The position numbers and the translations under genes are program-made. Below are positions 35,671-44,317 of a DNA stretch of 64,000 nucleotides, one piece after another. How positions within the stretch are numbered: position 1 is the first letter of the stretch; each line of letters starts with the position of its first letter. The notes below the pieces were generated by a model. The model made no database searches and was not told the DNA's origin. It was given only the letters and a program-made list of their open reading frames with translations. The DNA is from Pedobacter ginsengisoli (GTDB lineage Bacteria; Bacteroidota; Bacteroidia; Sphingobacteriales; Sphingobacteriaceae): the NCBI RefSeq assembly GCF_030244015.1, contig NZ_JASSYX010000003.1, forward strand, positions 744,001-808,000. Reading direction: 5' to 3'.

Positions 35671-37599
35671 TTACTGATTGGGTTGTTTAACCAGTTTTGG
35701 ATTTTTCGTCAGGATATCGGCTTCGATCTGGCTGTAATAATTGCCCAGCTGCCAGTTATCGCTTGCAGTCACTTTGTTTGACAAGTCTACTTTAAAAATC
35801 CATTTGCCATTGTTTGGCGATCCCGGTGCATAAAACTTATAAGGCAGCAGGCCATAAGGCTGCGTACTTCTCTTTGTAGCTTTTGAAAGATTACTCAAAA
35901 GATCTGCTTTACTTAAAGCAACACCATCAAATATCTTATGCGCTATCCTGAAACGTTTCAGATCAAAAAAGTACTCGCCTTCAAAAGCGAACTCTACCCT
36001 GCGTTCGTGAACAACCCGGTCGAAGTTGATATCCCCTGCAGTTAAAGGAACGGTTAACCCGGCCCGGCTGCGGACCTCATTCATATAATTTGCTGCAAGG
36101 GCGGTCTGGCCCAGCTCAAATGCAGCTTCAGCTGCATTTAACAGGACTTCAGCAAAACGGTACCTTACTCTCCATACCGCACTTCCTACGCCGCGCTGGC
36201 CTGAGCCAATAGCCGGATCCTGGTATTTACGGATATAAAATCCGGTTTGTGCTGAATGCTCTATCCCGCTGATCGGACCGTCAAATCCGACAACCTGCTC
36301 CGGCACCGTTTTACCTGGCAATACTTTTTGCGCGCCACGTTCGCTGCCGCTGATCACAGTTCCGTCTGCCAGCTGAACACCCGCCCATATATCGACCGGT
36401 CTCGATTTAAAGCTTGAGCCCGGAATAATAACCGTACCGCCAAGTCTTGCATCTCTGCCGGCAAAGATATCCTGCTGATTGGTATAATAAATGAAATTCC
36501 CGTTTATATCATTCGTAGCGAGTGGCTCAAATGTATTGTCCAGTTTTTCGAATGACTGAACCAGGTTCAAAGAAGGATTGATACGTCCGCCTTCTTCCTC
36601 CTCAGCACCAAACCTGGGCTGGTTTACTTGTGTAAATCCATGTCTTTTAAATTTCAATGCATAGTCGTCTGCCCAGATCACCTCATTATTTTGCGTTTTG
36701 TCATAAAAAATAGCAGCAAAGTTTTCCGAAAGATTAGCGGGCTGTTTTTTATACAGGGAATAAGCACCGGCTCCACCAGTGATAATTTCCTCGGCTGCCC
36801 TCAATGCCGTAGTATAATATCCATTTGCCATTCCGGCTGGAATACCTACTTCGCCGCCGGAAAGTGAGACAGATGGAGTAGTTGCCCCATATTTTGCAAT
36901 TGATGCAGCATATAGCGCAGCCCTGGCCTCCATAGCAAGAGCCGCGCCTTTTGTTGCTCGTGCCTTGGTGTTGGCATTGGCAGGCAATAAAACTTTCAGT
37001 TCCTCCGACTCTTTGATCACAAAATCATACATTTCTGATTCTTTTTTTCTGGGAAATTGCAGTGCGGTAACATCACCACCATTAAACTCCAGAGAACTAA
37101 GAATAAGCGGTACCCCGCCATAATATTGGGTGAGGGTAAAATAGTAGCTCGCTCTTAAAAACCTGGCCTCCGCAATATATAAAGCTTTGGTAGGCTCATC
37201 CAGTGCTGTACCCGCAGCGCAGCGTTCCATAAAGAGGTTAAGTTCACGGATGTATTTATAGTCCCATGGCGTCCAAAAGTAGGCCGGCCTGCCTTCAAAA
37301 TCCGGGCCTTTGTACCCTCTGAAATCCCAGGTGCTGTTTCCATGATAGTTGTTGTACTGGTCATTCTGAGAATAAAACGCTTCGTTAAAATCACCCAATG
37401 TTACCCATTCGGTTAACCGCGGATAATCGTACTGCCGGTTATAGAGATCGGCCAGAATAGATAATACCTGAGCAGGATCGCTAAATGCGAGTTCAGTACT
37501 TAAAACCTGTGTAGGTTTGATGTCCAGATAATCCGAATCACTCTTGCAGCCTGCGCCGAAAATAAACAATGCGGATATTGCTATGATAAATTTTTTCAT
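35671..37599 (-). CDS. SusD/RagB-like lipoprotein (second SusC/D pair)
   Basis: A 642-residue SusD-family lipoprotein (lipobox FGAGC, Cys18). The opening SDYLDIKPTQVLS and the helical pattern EARFLRASYYFTLTQYYGGVPLI are characteristic, as are RYRFAEVLLNAAEAAFELG and HERRVEFAFEGEYFFDLKRF at the C-terminal end. It should cap the SusC barrel encoded 21 bases upstream and bind the substrate at the cell surface. It is somewhat longer than the fructan SusD and clearly from another subfamily. The substrate is unknown. Confidence 0.92.
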   Translation of the reverse strand: MKKFIIAISALFIFGAGCKSDSDYLDIKPTQVLSTELAFSDPAQVLSILADLYNRQYDYPRLTEWVTLGDFNEAFYSQNDQYNNYHGNSTWDFRGYKGPDFEGRPAYFWTPWDYKYIRELNLFMERCAAGTALDEPTKALYIAEARFLRASYYFTLTQYYGGVPLILSSLEFNGGDVTALQFPRKKESEMYDFVIKESEELKVLLPANANTKARATKGAALAMEARAALYAASIAKYGATTPSVSLSGGEVGIPAGMANGYYTTALRAAEEIITGGAGAYSLYKKQPANLSENFAAIFYDKTQNNEVIWADDYALKFKRHGFTQVNQPRFGAEEEEGGRINPSLNLVQSFEKLDNTFEPLATNDINGNFIYYTNQQDIFAGRDARLGGTVIIPGSSFKSRPVDIWAGVQLADGTVISGSERGAQKVLPGKTVPEQVVGFDGPISGIEHSAQTGFYIRKYQDPAIGSGQRGVGSAVWRVRYRFAEVLLNAAEAAFELGQTALAANYMNEVRSRAGLTVPLTAGDINFDRVVHERRVEFAFEGEYFFDLKRFRIAHKIFDGVALSKADLLSNLSKATKRSTQPYGLLPYKFYAPGSPNNGKWIFKVDLSNKVTASDNWQLGNYYSQIEADILTKNPKLVKQPNQ

Positions 37600-37620
37600 G
37601 TCATTTTAAATTAAAAGCTT

Positions 37621-40600
37621 TTATAAAGTGAGGTTAACGCCCATATTAACAAAAGAGTTCTGCGGATACTGCAACCCGTTTGTACCCTGCACCTCTGGAT
37701 CAACACCAAACTTTTTCAGATTGTCTATAGAAAATAAGTTATAGCCATTTATAAAAACACGGGCCTTCTTGATATTTACTTTTTCTATCAGTGATGCAGG
37801 TAAAGAATAACCCAGTTCAATTGTCCTTGCCCGTATCGCTGTCACATTATGCAGCCAGAAAGTTGAATTTTTATTTACCGAACTCGCTGAGTTGACATTA
37901 AACCGCATGGCAGGATATTTACCGGGAATCCATGCACTATTCAGATCAAAAGGGTCTTCCCTGTGCCACCTGTCAGTTAATATGGTATTCAACGCACCCG
38001 AATTATAAGAATAAGCCCTTCTTATCTCGTTTTCCTGGTTGAAACTATACATCGATCCGATTGAAAAATCTGCGGCAAAGTCAAACCCTTTCCAGGCAAC
38101 TGTAAAGTTAAATCCACCATTTATAAGAGGTTGAGCTGTTCTGTCAGGATCATCGCTTCTATCAAAACCTAAGGGTCGTTCGTCATATCCATCTATTTTC
38201 CCATCGCCATTGAGATCTTTATAGATCAGATCACCCGGCAATAGTGTCTTATTGCCCTGGCCGTCAATATTGACCGGATAATTGTTTATTTCTTCCTGTG
38301 ACTGAAACTGACCGACTACATCGTATGCCCAGAACAGATTCTTGTATCTGCCCTCTGCAGAATTGCGATACTGGTCCCAGGAGTTAAAAAATATCGGTTT
38401 ATAAGAAGAAATAAACTTACTGCGGGCGTACCCGATATTGCCGCCCACAGTGAAATTTAGTGCCCCGGCAGATCCGCTATAAGAAAGAAAAACCTCTCCG
38501 CCTTTTTGCTGATCCTTGTTTATATTCTCATCACTTAAGTTGAACCCGATTTCGGCCGGCAGAATGATGTCATATTTAGTACCCCTTAATCCGGTACGTG
38601 ACCTTCTAAAATAATCGACACTTCCGGTAAGTTTATTGTTAAATAGCGTGAAATCGGCACCTATATCAAGGATCTTACTTTTGAACCATGAAATATTCAG
38701 GATCGGTTTTCCCTTGTCCCTGGAACCGATGACCGGATTTCCGTCCAGGATGCCGTAGCCATTCCGGTTGTAATTATAGCCCTCCAGATAATCTGTAGCA
38801 ATGATCCCATTGTCATCATCGCCCAAAATACCATAAGAAGCACGGATTTTCAAATCATTCAGCTTGCTGTTTTCACCCAAAAGTGATTTCATGAATTTCT
38901 CATCCGAAATTCTCCATCCACCGGAAACGGACGGGAAATAGCCCACTCTTCTGTTGGGCGCGAATTTCCAGGAAGCATCCCTTCTGCCCGAGACTTCCAG
39001 GTAATATTTATTGGCAAAATTATAGTTTAGTTTCCCGATATACCCGATGCGCGCTTCCTGGTCATCCCGATCGTTGTAAGTGTCTGAAGTATTAAAATAG
39101 ATCAGGGGGAGGACATTTGTTGCCGGCACAGCGTGGACAAAGACTTCCTTGTCTCTGACATCATAACGCTCAGAAATAAGAAGTCCGCCGATGGTATGCT
39201 TGCCAAAGGTATTGTTATAATTCAGGCCCATCTGATAGTTGTTTTTCTCTATCTTTTGTGTTCTCCTTTCGCGCCAGGGATTGATACTTCCTCCCGTAGC
39301 TTTATAAGTGTCATCGGTAGGGTTGTAGGTATAGGTTTTATAAGTGTATTCATGACCATCATGTAAGCGATCCTCCAGCCCATAAGAATAAGATCCGCGT
39401 GCGGTAAGTCCTTCAATATATGGGATCTTGTACTCTGCATTAAAGCGGATCGTTCCATAACGCCTGCGATCATTTGAATAACCACCGTATTTTTTATTGT
39501 TATAAGCCCAGTTGGACTCGTTGTGACCGATGTCATTGATATAATCGGGATTGTCATTGGCATACGGACGTTCCCAGGGCCTGTTCCAAAGAATGGCGGC
39601 CTTTGGCAAATTATAATCATCACCTCCCGGAATACCCGGGTTGTCCCTGACTTCATTATAAGCATTTACACCAAGTCCAACTTTCAACCGGTCTGTAATA
39701 TTCGCATCAATATTGGCGTTGATGTTTTTACGCCCATAAGTAAACTCTCTGCCCAATACAGAATACTGGAACATATTTGTTCCTGAAAAGTAATAGTTGA
39801 TCTTGTCTGAACCACCAGAGGCATTAATGGCTTGCTGGTAGAGCGGTGCATTCTTTTCAATAATGAAATCCTTCCAGTTAAAGCTCTGGTAGCCCCTTGC
39901 TGTTCCCTCTTTATATTTGGCAAGTTCCTCTTTGGTTACAGTGGTTGAGCCTGTGTGGTTCATTTCGGCATCAGCTTTTCCCAAATACCACAAGTAGGAA
40001 TCATTTACTACGTCCGGAAACCTGCTCCAGTTTTGAAATCCCGTAAACGCATCAATATTGATAACGTTATTTTCGCCCCGGCGCCCTCTTTTGGTAGTAA
40101 CCACCACCACACCGTTGGCAGCGCGAACCCCGTAAACCGCCGCCGAAGCATCCTTCAGAATAGTAATACTTTCTATATCGCTCGAGGCCAGGTTGTCAAA
40201 CTGGCGTTTATCCTGCTGTATCCCGTCTATCACGAACAAAGGATTTCCCATGTTCCTGACCTGAACAGTTGCACCGGCACCTGGCCTTCCATCGGGCATT
40301 CTAAAGGTAACCCCCGGCAATTTACCCGCCAGGCCAGTACTAACCTGCGAACCACCATGCACTTTTTCCAGATCCTTGGCACTGATCGTTGCTACAGCCC
40401 CGGTTATTGATTCACGCTTCTGTGTACCGTATCCCGTAACCACGACTTCCGTAAGCTGTTGCTTATCTTCCTCCAGTTCCACATTAACGGTATTGCTGCC
40501 CGCTGCAATAACTTCTTTAGTAAGAAACCCGATATAAGTAAATACCAATACACCCCTGCCAGCTGGCAGTGTTACCGCATATTTGCCATCTTTGTCGGTA

Positions 40601-40812
40601 CTCATGCCCCCCGCAGCTCCCTTTACCTTTACGCTGACCCCGGTAAGTGGCTGCTGCTGAAAAGTAACCGTTCCGGTAATGGTCCGTTGCTGTGCATAAA
40701 GAGCCGAATGGGATAAAAAAATAACAGTAATCAGTAACAAAAAGGCGTAGCGCCGCCTTTCCAAAAGAGCATGCCCGCCCAGAGCAAATCTCCATAAGAG
40801 TAATTTTTTCAT
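37621..40812 (-). CDS. SusC-like TonB-dependent transporter (second SusC/D pair)
   Basis: A 1063-residue SusC/RagA-type transporter, first gene of the seven-gene operon. An unusually long basic N-region (about 23 residues) precedes the hydrophobic signal (cleavage near ALYAQQ). Then come the CarboxypepD-regulatory-like domain (ITGTVTFQQQPLTGVSV), the plug (VVVTGYGTQKRE, PLFVIDGIQ, ITILKDASAAVYGVRAANGV) and a barrel ending MGVNLTL. It imports an unidentified substrate with TonB energy. The divergent AraC regulator begins 326 bases upstream and probably controls it. Confidence 0.92.
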   Translation of the reverse strand: MKKLLLWRFALGGHALLERRRYAFLLLITVIFLSHSALYAQQRTITGTVTFQQQPLTGVSVKVKGAAGGMSTDKDGKYAVTLPAGRGVLVFTYIGFLTKEVIAAGSNTVNVELEEDKQQLTEVVVTGYGTQKRESITGAVATISAKDLEKVHGGSQVSTGLAGKLPGVTFRMPDGRPGAGATVQVRNMGNPLFVIDGIQQDKRQFDNLASSDIESITILKDASAAVYGVRAANGVVVVTTKRGRRGENNVINIDAFTGFQNWSRFPDVVNDSYLWYLGKADAEMNHTGSTTVTKEELAKYKEGTARGYQSFNWKDFIIEKNAPLYQQAINASGGSDKINYYFSGTNMFQYSVLGREFTYGRKNINANIDANITDRLKVGLGVNAYNEVRDNPGIPGGDDYNLPKAAILWNRPWERPYANDNPDYINDIGHNESNWAYNNKKYGGYSNDRRRYGTIRFNAEYKIPYIEGLTARGSYSYGLEDRLHDGHEYTYKTYTYNPTDDTYKATGGSINPWRERRTQKIEKNNYQMGLNYNNTFGKHTIGGLLISERYDVRDKEVFVHAVPATNVLPLIYFNTSDTYNDRDDQEARIGYIGKLNYNFANKYYLEVSGRRDASWKFAPNRRVGYFPSVSGGWRISDEKFMKSLLGENSKLNDLKIRASYGILGDDDNGIIATDYLEGYNYNRNGYGILDGNPVIGSRDKGKPILNISWFKSKILDIGADFTLFNNKLTGSVDYFRRSRTGLRGTKYDIILPAEIGFNLSDENINKDQQKGGEVFLSYSGSAGALNFTVGGNIGYARSKFISSYKPIFFNSWDQYRNSAEGRYKNLFWAYDVVGQFQSQEEINNYPVNIDGQGNKTLLPGDLIYKDLNGDGKIDGYDERPLGFDRSDDPDRTAQPLINGGFNFTVAWKGFDFAADFSIGSMYSFNQENEIRRAYSYNSGALNTILTDRWHREDPFDLNSAWIPGKYPAMRFNVNSASSVNKNSTFWLHNVTAIRARTIELGYSLPASLIEKVNIKKARVFINGYNLFSIDNLKKFGVDPEVQGTNGLQYPQNSFVNMGVNLTL

Positions 40813-41138
40813 TTTATATTTGATTAGTTTTAGTTTAGATTAAATAGTAGAAACTAGGGGTATATTAGCGCATTGATTATGGCTGGTCTCCTTTCTTTAA
40901 TTAATGGATGATAAAATTGTTCCTGGCCAACGATTTATGGCTTCACTTTTTGATTTTTTAAATCAATGTCGAATTCCGGATTTCAGATTTTTCTTCATAG
41001 CAATAGGGATTATAGTTGGTTTTAGTATTACAAGTTTAATTTTTATAAATGCAGAAATCCCCTTACATCTTATCTGATTATGACTATATTGTATCCTAAA
41101 TCCTTGCAATAAGAGTGTTTTGATGTAACCATTATGAC
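40813..41138. other. Intergenic control region of the second SusC/D operon
   Basis: These 326 bases separate the divergent SusC and AraC genes and are AT-rich with no gene. A 17-base palindrome (TTGATT, 5-base centre, AATCAA) lies at 40950-40966 and may be an operator. I found no exact TAnnTTTG box in either direction, so the promoters may need an activator, which would fit AraC control. Confidence 0.4.
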
Positions 41139-42029
41139 ATGACCCATGTAATTCCCAAATCCCCCATTTCACAGTCCAAGGTCTACGTAATCAAGGAAAT
41201 CCACGCTCCGCATTTTGATCCTACATTCCATTCACACCCTGAATTTCAATTAAATTGGGTAATGGAAGGCGAGGGAAGCCGTTTTGTAGGAAATAACCTG
41301 ACTTCTTTTAAAGCGGGTGATATGGTACTCATTGGTCCTCACCTGCCCCATGTCTGGAGAAATGACAACAAATATTTTGAAAGGGACAGTCAGCTGTCAA
41401 CAACGGTTATTGTCATCTATTTTCACAACGATTTTTTTGGTGATGCCTTACATTTGAAAGATGAAATGAGCCAGCTGAGCCGCCTGTTCCAAAAATCAGA
41501 ACGGGGACTGGAAATCTATGGCCATACCAGGAAAACGGTAAGTAAAATGATGTGTGAGCTGCTGGAGCTGGACGGCATGGACGGCGTCATCCAGCTGATC
41601 AAAATACTGAATGTACTGGCTAAATCAAGCGAATATCATTTTGTTACCCACAACTATCAGGTTTCTTCCAATACAGAAGCCGAAACGACGCGAATGAACA
41701 AAGTATATGGATACGTCATGAGAAATTATAGGGATACCATCAGCGCCGTTGAGGCGGCCTCTTTAGTAAATATGACACGAACATCTTTCAGCAGGTATTT
41801 TAAATCGAGGGTAAACAAGTCATTCTCTGATTTTGTAAAAGAGATCAGGATTGAATCTGCCTGCAAATTACTGAAAGAAGGAAATATGAATATTGACCAG
41901 ATCGGTTACGAATGCGGCTTCCAGACACTGTCTAATTTTAACAAACAGTTTAAGACCGTAATGGAAAAACAGCCGAATCAGTACCGGAATGAATTTCTGA
42001 AAGTAGCAACTGACTCCTACAGGTACTAA
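41139..42029 (+). CDS. AraC family transcriptional regulator
   Basis: A 296-residue AraC-type regulator with an N-terminal cupin sensor (about 20-120; HSHPEFQLNWVMEGEGSRF, FKAGDMVLIGPHLPHVW) and a C-terminal double helix-turn-helix (about 190-290; TISAVEAASLVNMTRTSFSR, IDQIGYECGFQTLSNFNKQF, QPNQYRNEF). It stands divergent from the SusC gene of the second locus and is its most likely regulator. The cupin domain suggests a small sugar-like ligand. It is followed by the second Cupin_8 gene after 117 bases. Confidence 0.9.
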   Translation: MTHVIPKSPISQSKVYVIKEIHAPHFDPTFHSHPEFQLNWVMEGEGSRFVGNNLTSFKAGDMVLIGPHLPHVWRNDNKYFERDSQLSTTVIVIYFHNDFFGDALHLKDEMSQLSRLFQKSERGLEIYGHTRKTVSKMMCELLELDGMDGVIQLIKILNVLAKSSEYHFVTHNYQVSSNTEAETTRMNKVYGYVMRNYRDTISAVEAASLVNMTRTSFSRYFKSRVNKSFSDFVKEIRIESACKLLKEGNMNIDQIGYECGFQTLSNFNKQFKTVMEKQPNQYRNEFLKVATDSYRY

Positions 42030-42146
42030 TTCTCCACTATTATTAACATTGAGGTTATGGTAATACGGAAATTTTATATGTTTGTCTTAACATAAGGTCG
42101 GTCAGCTGGCATTTAGCCGTTTACAGGTATCTTATCTTTATTAATT

Positions 42147-43028
42147 ATGAGCTTTATTTTAAAGCCGGTAGATACCGTAGAGAGCATCAGCCCTGCTGAT
42201 TTTAAAAAAAACTATCTTGATGTCAGACGTCCGTTAATCATCAAAGGACTGACCAAATCCTGGCCGGCGAGGGAAAAATGGAACACCGACTATTTAAAAC
42301 AGATCGGCGGCGACATCACCGTTAGCCTGATGGACAATTCCAAAGCCGACCCTTCCAAACCGATCAATGCTTCGGTTGCAGAAATGAAATTCGGAGATTA
42401 TCTTGACCTGATAAAAAGAGAGCCTACCGAACTGCGTATTTTCTTTTTTAACCTCTTTAAACATCATCCTGAACTGATCAACGATATCGTGATCCCTAAA
42501 GACCTGATGGGTGGCTTTATTGAGAGTATGCCGGCTATGTTCTTTGGCGGTTCCAACTCAGTAACGTTTTTACATTACGACATCGACCTTCCCCATCTTT
42601 TTCATACGCACTTTGGAGGAAGAAAACACATTGTCCTTTTTGACAACAAATGGAAAAAAAGACTGTACTGCATCCCCAATGCGACTTATGCACTGGAAGA
42701 TTATGATGTGGCAAATCCTGACTTTGAAAAATTCCCTGCCTTAAAAGGCGTTGAAGGATATGAGGTGTTCCTGGAGCACGGAGATACCCTGTTCATGCCT
42801 ACCGGAATGTGGCACTGGATGAAATACCTGGACGGATCATTTTCACTCAGCCTCAGGGCATGGGATGCTTCGATAACCAGAAAAGCGCAAAGCGTATTTA
42901 ACCTGGCGATCAAGGGTGGCCTGGATAGTATACTCAAGATGGCTTTCAAAGCTCCATATGCCAAATGGAGAGAAAAACTTGCCATAAAAAGAGCAGAAAG
43001 TGCACTGGCACAAGGCAGCCCTAAATAA
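42147..43028 (+). CDS. JmjC/cupin-8-like oxygenase, paralogue B
   Basis: A 293-residue Cupin_8 protein that aligns without gaps to the one at 27637-28518, at roughly 60 percent identity by eye. The iron-site residues are kept (His-x-Asp in FLHYDID, distal His in GMWHWM), as is the GRKHIVLF lysine. Conserved blocks such as DPSKPINAS and EDYDV are shared. Function is unknown beyond probable Fe(II)/2-oxoglutarate hydroxylation. A near-consensus -7 box (TATCTTTA, one mismatch, 42133-42140) lies just upstream. Confidence 0.83.
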   Translation: MSFILKPVDTVESISPADFKKNYLDVRRPLIIKGLTKSWPAREKWNTDYLKQIGGDITVSLMDNSKADPSKPINASVAEMKFGDYLDLIKREPTELRIFFFNLFKHHPELINDIVIPKDLMGGFIESMPAMFFGGSNSVTFLHYDIDLPHLFHTHFGGRKHIVLFDNKWKKRLYCIPNATYALEDYDVANPDFEKFPALKGVEGYEVFLEHGDTLFMPTGMWHWMKYLDGSFSLSLRAWDASITRKAQSVFNLAIKGGLDSILKMAFKAPYAKWREKLAIKRAESALAQGSPK

Positions 43029-43105
43029 ACCGCTATTTTTACAAGTGGATAACATTAGTCAACCGACAAACTTTTACCTTCGGTAAATCGTTTATTAAGG
43101 TAGAT

Positions 43106-44200
43106 ATGAGAGGGTTCCATTTTTCTGATTTTACGCCTGATGACCTGCCCAAAGGCGGGTTTGACGAACTGCTGAAATTATTTACACAACTGCTCAATTA
43201 CACCGCCGGTGACGCTGCTGAGGCCCTGTCATGGATGAATGAGCTGGATAAGAAGTACAAATTCACCAACAATGAGTACGGCATGGGTGACTTTATTGAT
43301 GAACTCAAAGAAAAGGGCTATCTCAATGAGGATGGCAGTGGAAACCTGAAAATCACTGCAAAAACAGAGCAAACGATCCGTAAATCTGCATTGGAAGAGA
43401 TCTTTGGTAAACTCAAAAAAGCAGGAAAAGGAAATCACAACAGCAATATCTCGGGTATCGGAGAGGAAAAGAACGCGGACAGAAGAGAGTTTGCCTTTGG
43501 CGACAGTCTGGACCAGATAGACATGACCGCTTCTATACAAAATGCGCAGATCAATCACGGCATAGGTAATTTTACCCTTACAGAACGCGACCTGGAAGTG
43601 GAGGAGAAAGATTATAAGACGCTGACCTCTACCGTGCTGATGATCGACATATCACACTCCATGATCCTGTATGGTGAAGACCGCATCACCCCGGCAAAAA
43701 AAACGGCAATGGCTTTGGCGGAACTGATCAAAACACAATACCCCAAAGATACATTGGATATAGTGGTGTTTGGCAACGACGCGTGGCCCATCACCATAAA
43801 GGATCTCCCTTATTTACAGGTTGGCCCTTACCACACCAATACTTTTGCCGGACTGGAGCTGGCGGCCGATCTGCTACGCCGCCGAAAAACGCACAACAAA
43901 CAGATCTTCATGATCACTGATGGTAAACCGACCTGCCTTAAGGAAAACGGCCGCTATTATAAAAACAGCATGGGACTCGACAGAAAGGTGATTAGCAAAA
44001 CGCTGAATATGGCTGCCCAGTGCAAACGGCTCGGTATTCCGATAACTACCTTTATGATCGCGAAAGATCCTTACCTGCAGGCTTTTGTACGGGAGTTTAC
44101 CCAGGTTAATGGCGGAAGGGCGTTTTACAGTTCTCTAACCGGACTTGGAGAGTATATATTTGAAGATTACATTAAAAACCGAAGAAAAACAGTGCGTTAG
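43106..44200 (+). CDS. VWA-domain protein, partner of MoxR-type ATPase
   Basis: A 364-residue protein. An N-terminal helical region (about 1-170) precedes a von Willebrand factor A domain (about 170-350) whose metal site begins DISHSM, the DxSxS motif, with ITDGKPT later. Such VWA proteins are encoded beside MoxR-type AAA ATPases and act with them as chaperone-like or metal-insertion complexes. The ATPase gene follows after 117 bases, the gap being filled by a hairpin element. A near-consensus -7 box (TACCTTCG, 43075-43082) is upstream. Confidence 0.85.
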   Translation: MRGFHFSDFTPDDLPKGGFDELLKLFTQLLNYTAGDAAEALSWMNELDKKYKFTNNEYGMGDFIDELKEKGYLNEDGSGNLKITAKTEQTIRKSALEEIFGKLKKAGKGNHNSNISGIGEEKNADRREFAFGDSLDQIDMTASIQNAQINHGIGNFTLTERDLEVEEKDYKTLTSTVLMIDISHSMILYGEDRITPAKKTAMALAELIKTQYPKDTLDIVVFGNDAWPITIKDLPYLQVGPYHTNTFAGLELAADLLRRRKTHNKQIFMITDGKPTCLKENGRYYKNSMGLDRKVISKTLNMAAQCKRLGIPITTFMIAKDPYLQAFVREFTQVNGGRAFYSSLTGLGEYIFEDYIKNRRKTVR

Positions 44201-44209
44201 TACGATTAA

Positions 44210-44282
44210 CGTCATTGCGAGGCACGAAGCAATCTCAGCGAAAACAATCAGATGATGAGACGCTTCATACCCCGCAATGACG
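44210..44282. repeat. Hairpin intergenic repeat element (REP/MITE-like)
   Basis: The outer arms CGTCATTGCG (44210-44219) and CGCAATGACG (44273-44282) are perfect inverted repeats. Inside, GAAGC (44226-44230) pairs with GCTTC (44262-44266) and TCTCA (44233-44237) with TGAGA (44256-44260). The sequence family GTCATTGCGAGG...GAAGCAATCT is a dispersed repeat type that I recognise from many bacterial genomes. It lies between the VWA and MoxR genes; only one copy is in this window. Confidence 0.7.
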
Positions 44283-44317
44283 GATAATAAGATCACATAA
44301 ACATGAATAAAAATTGA

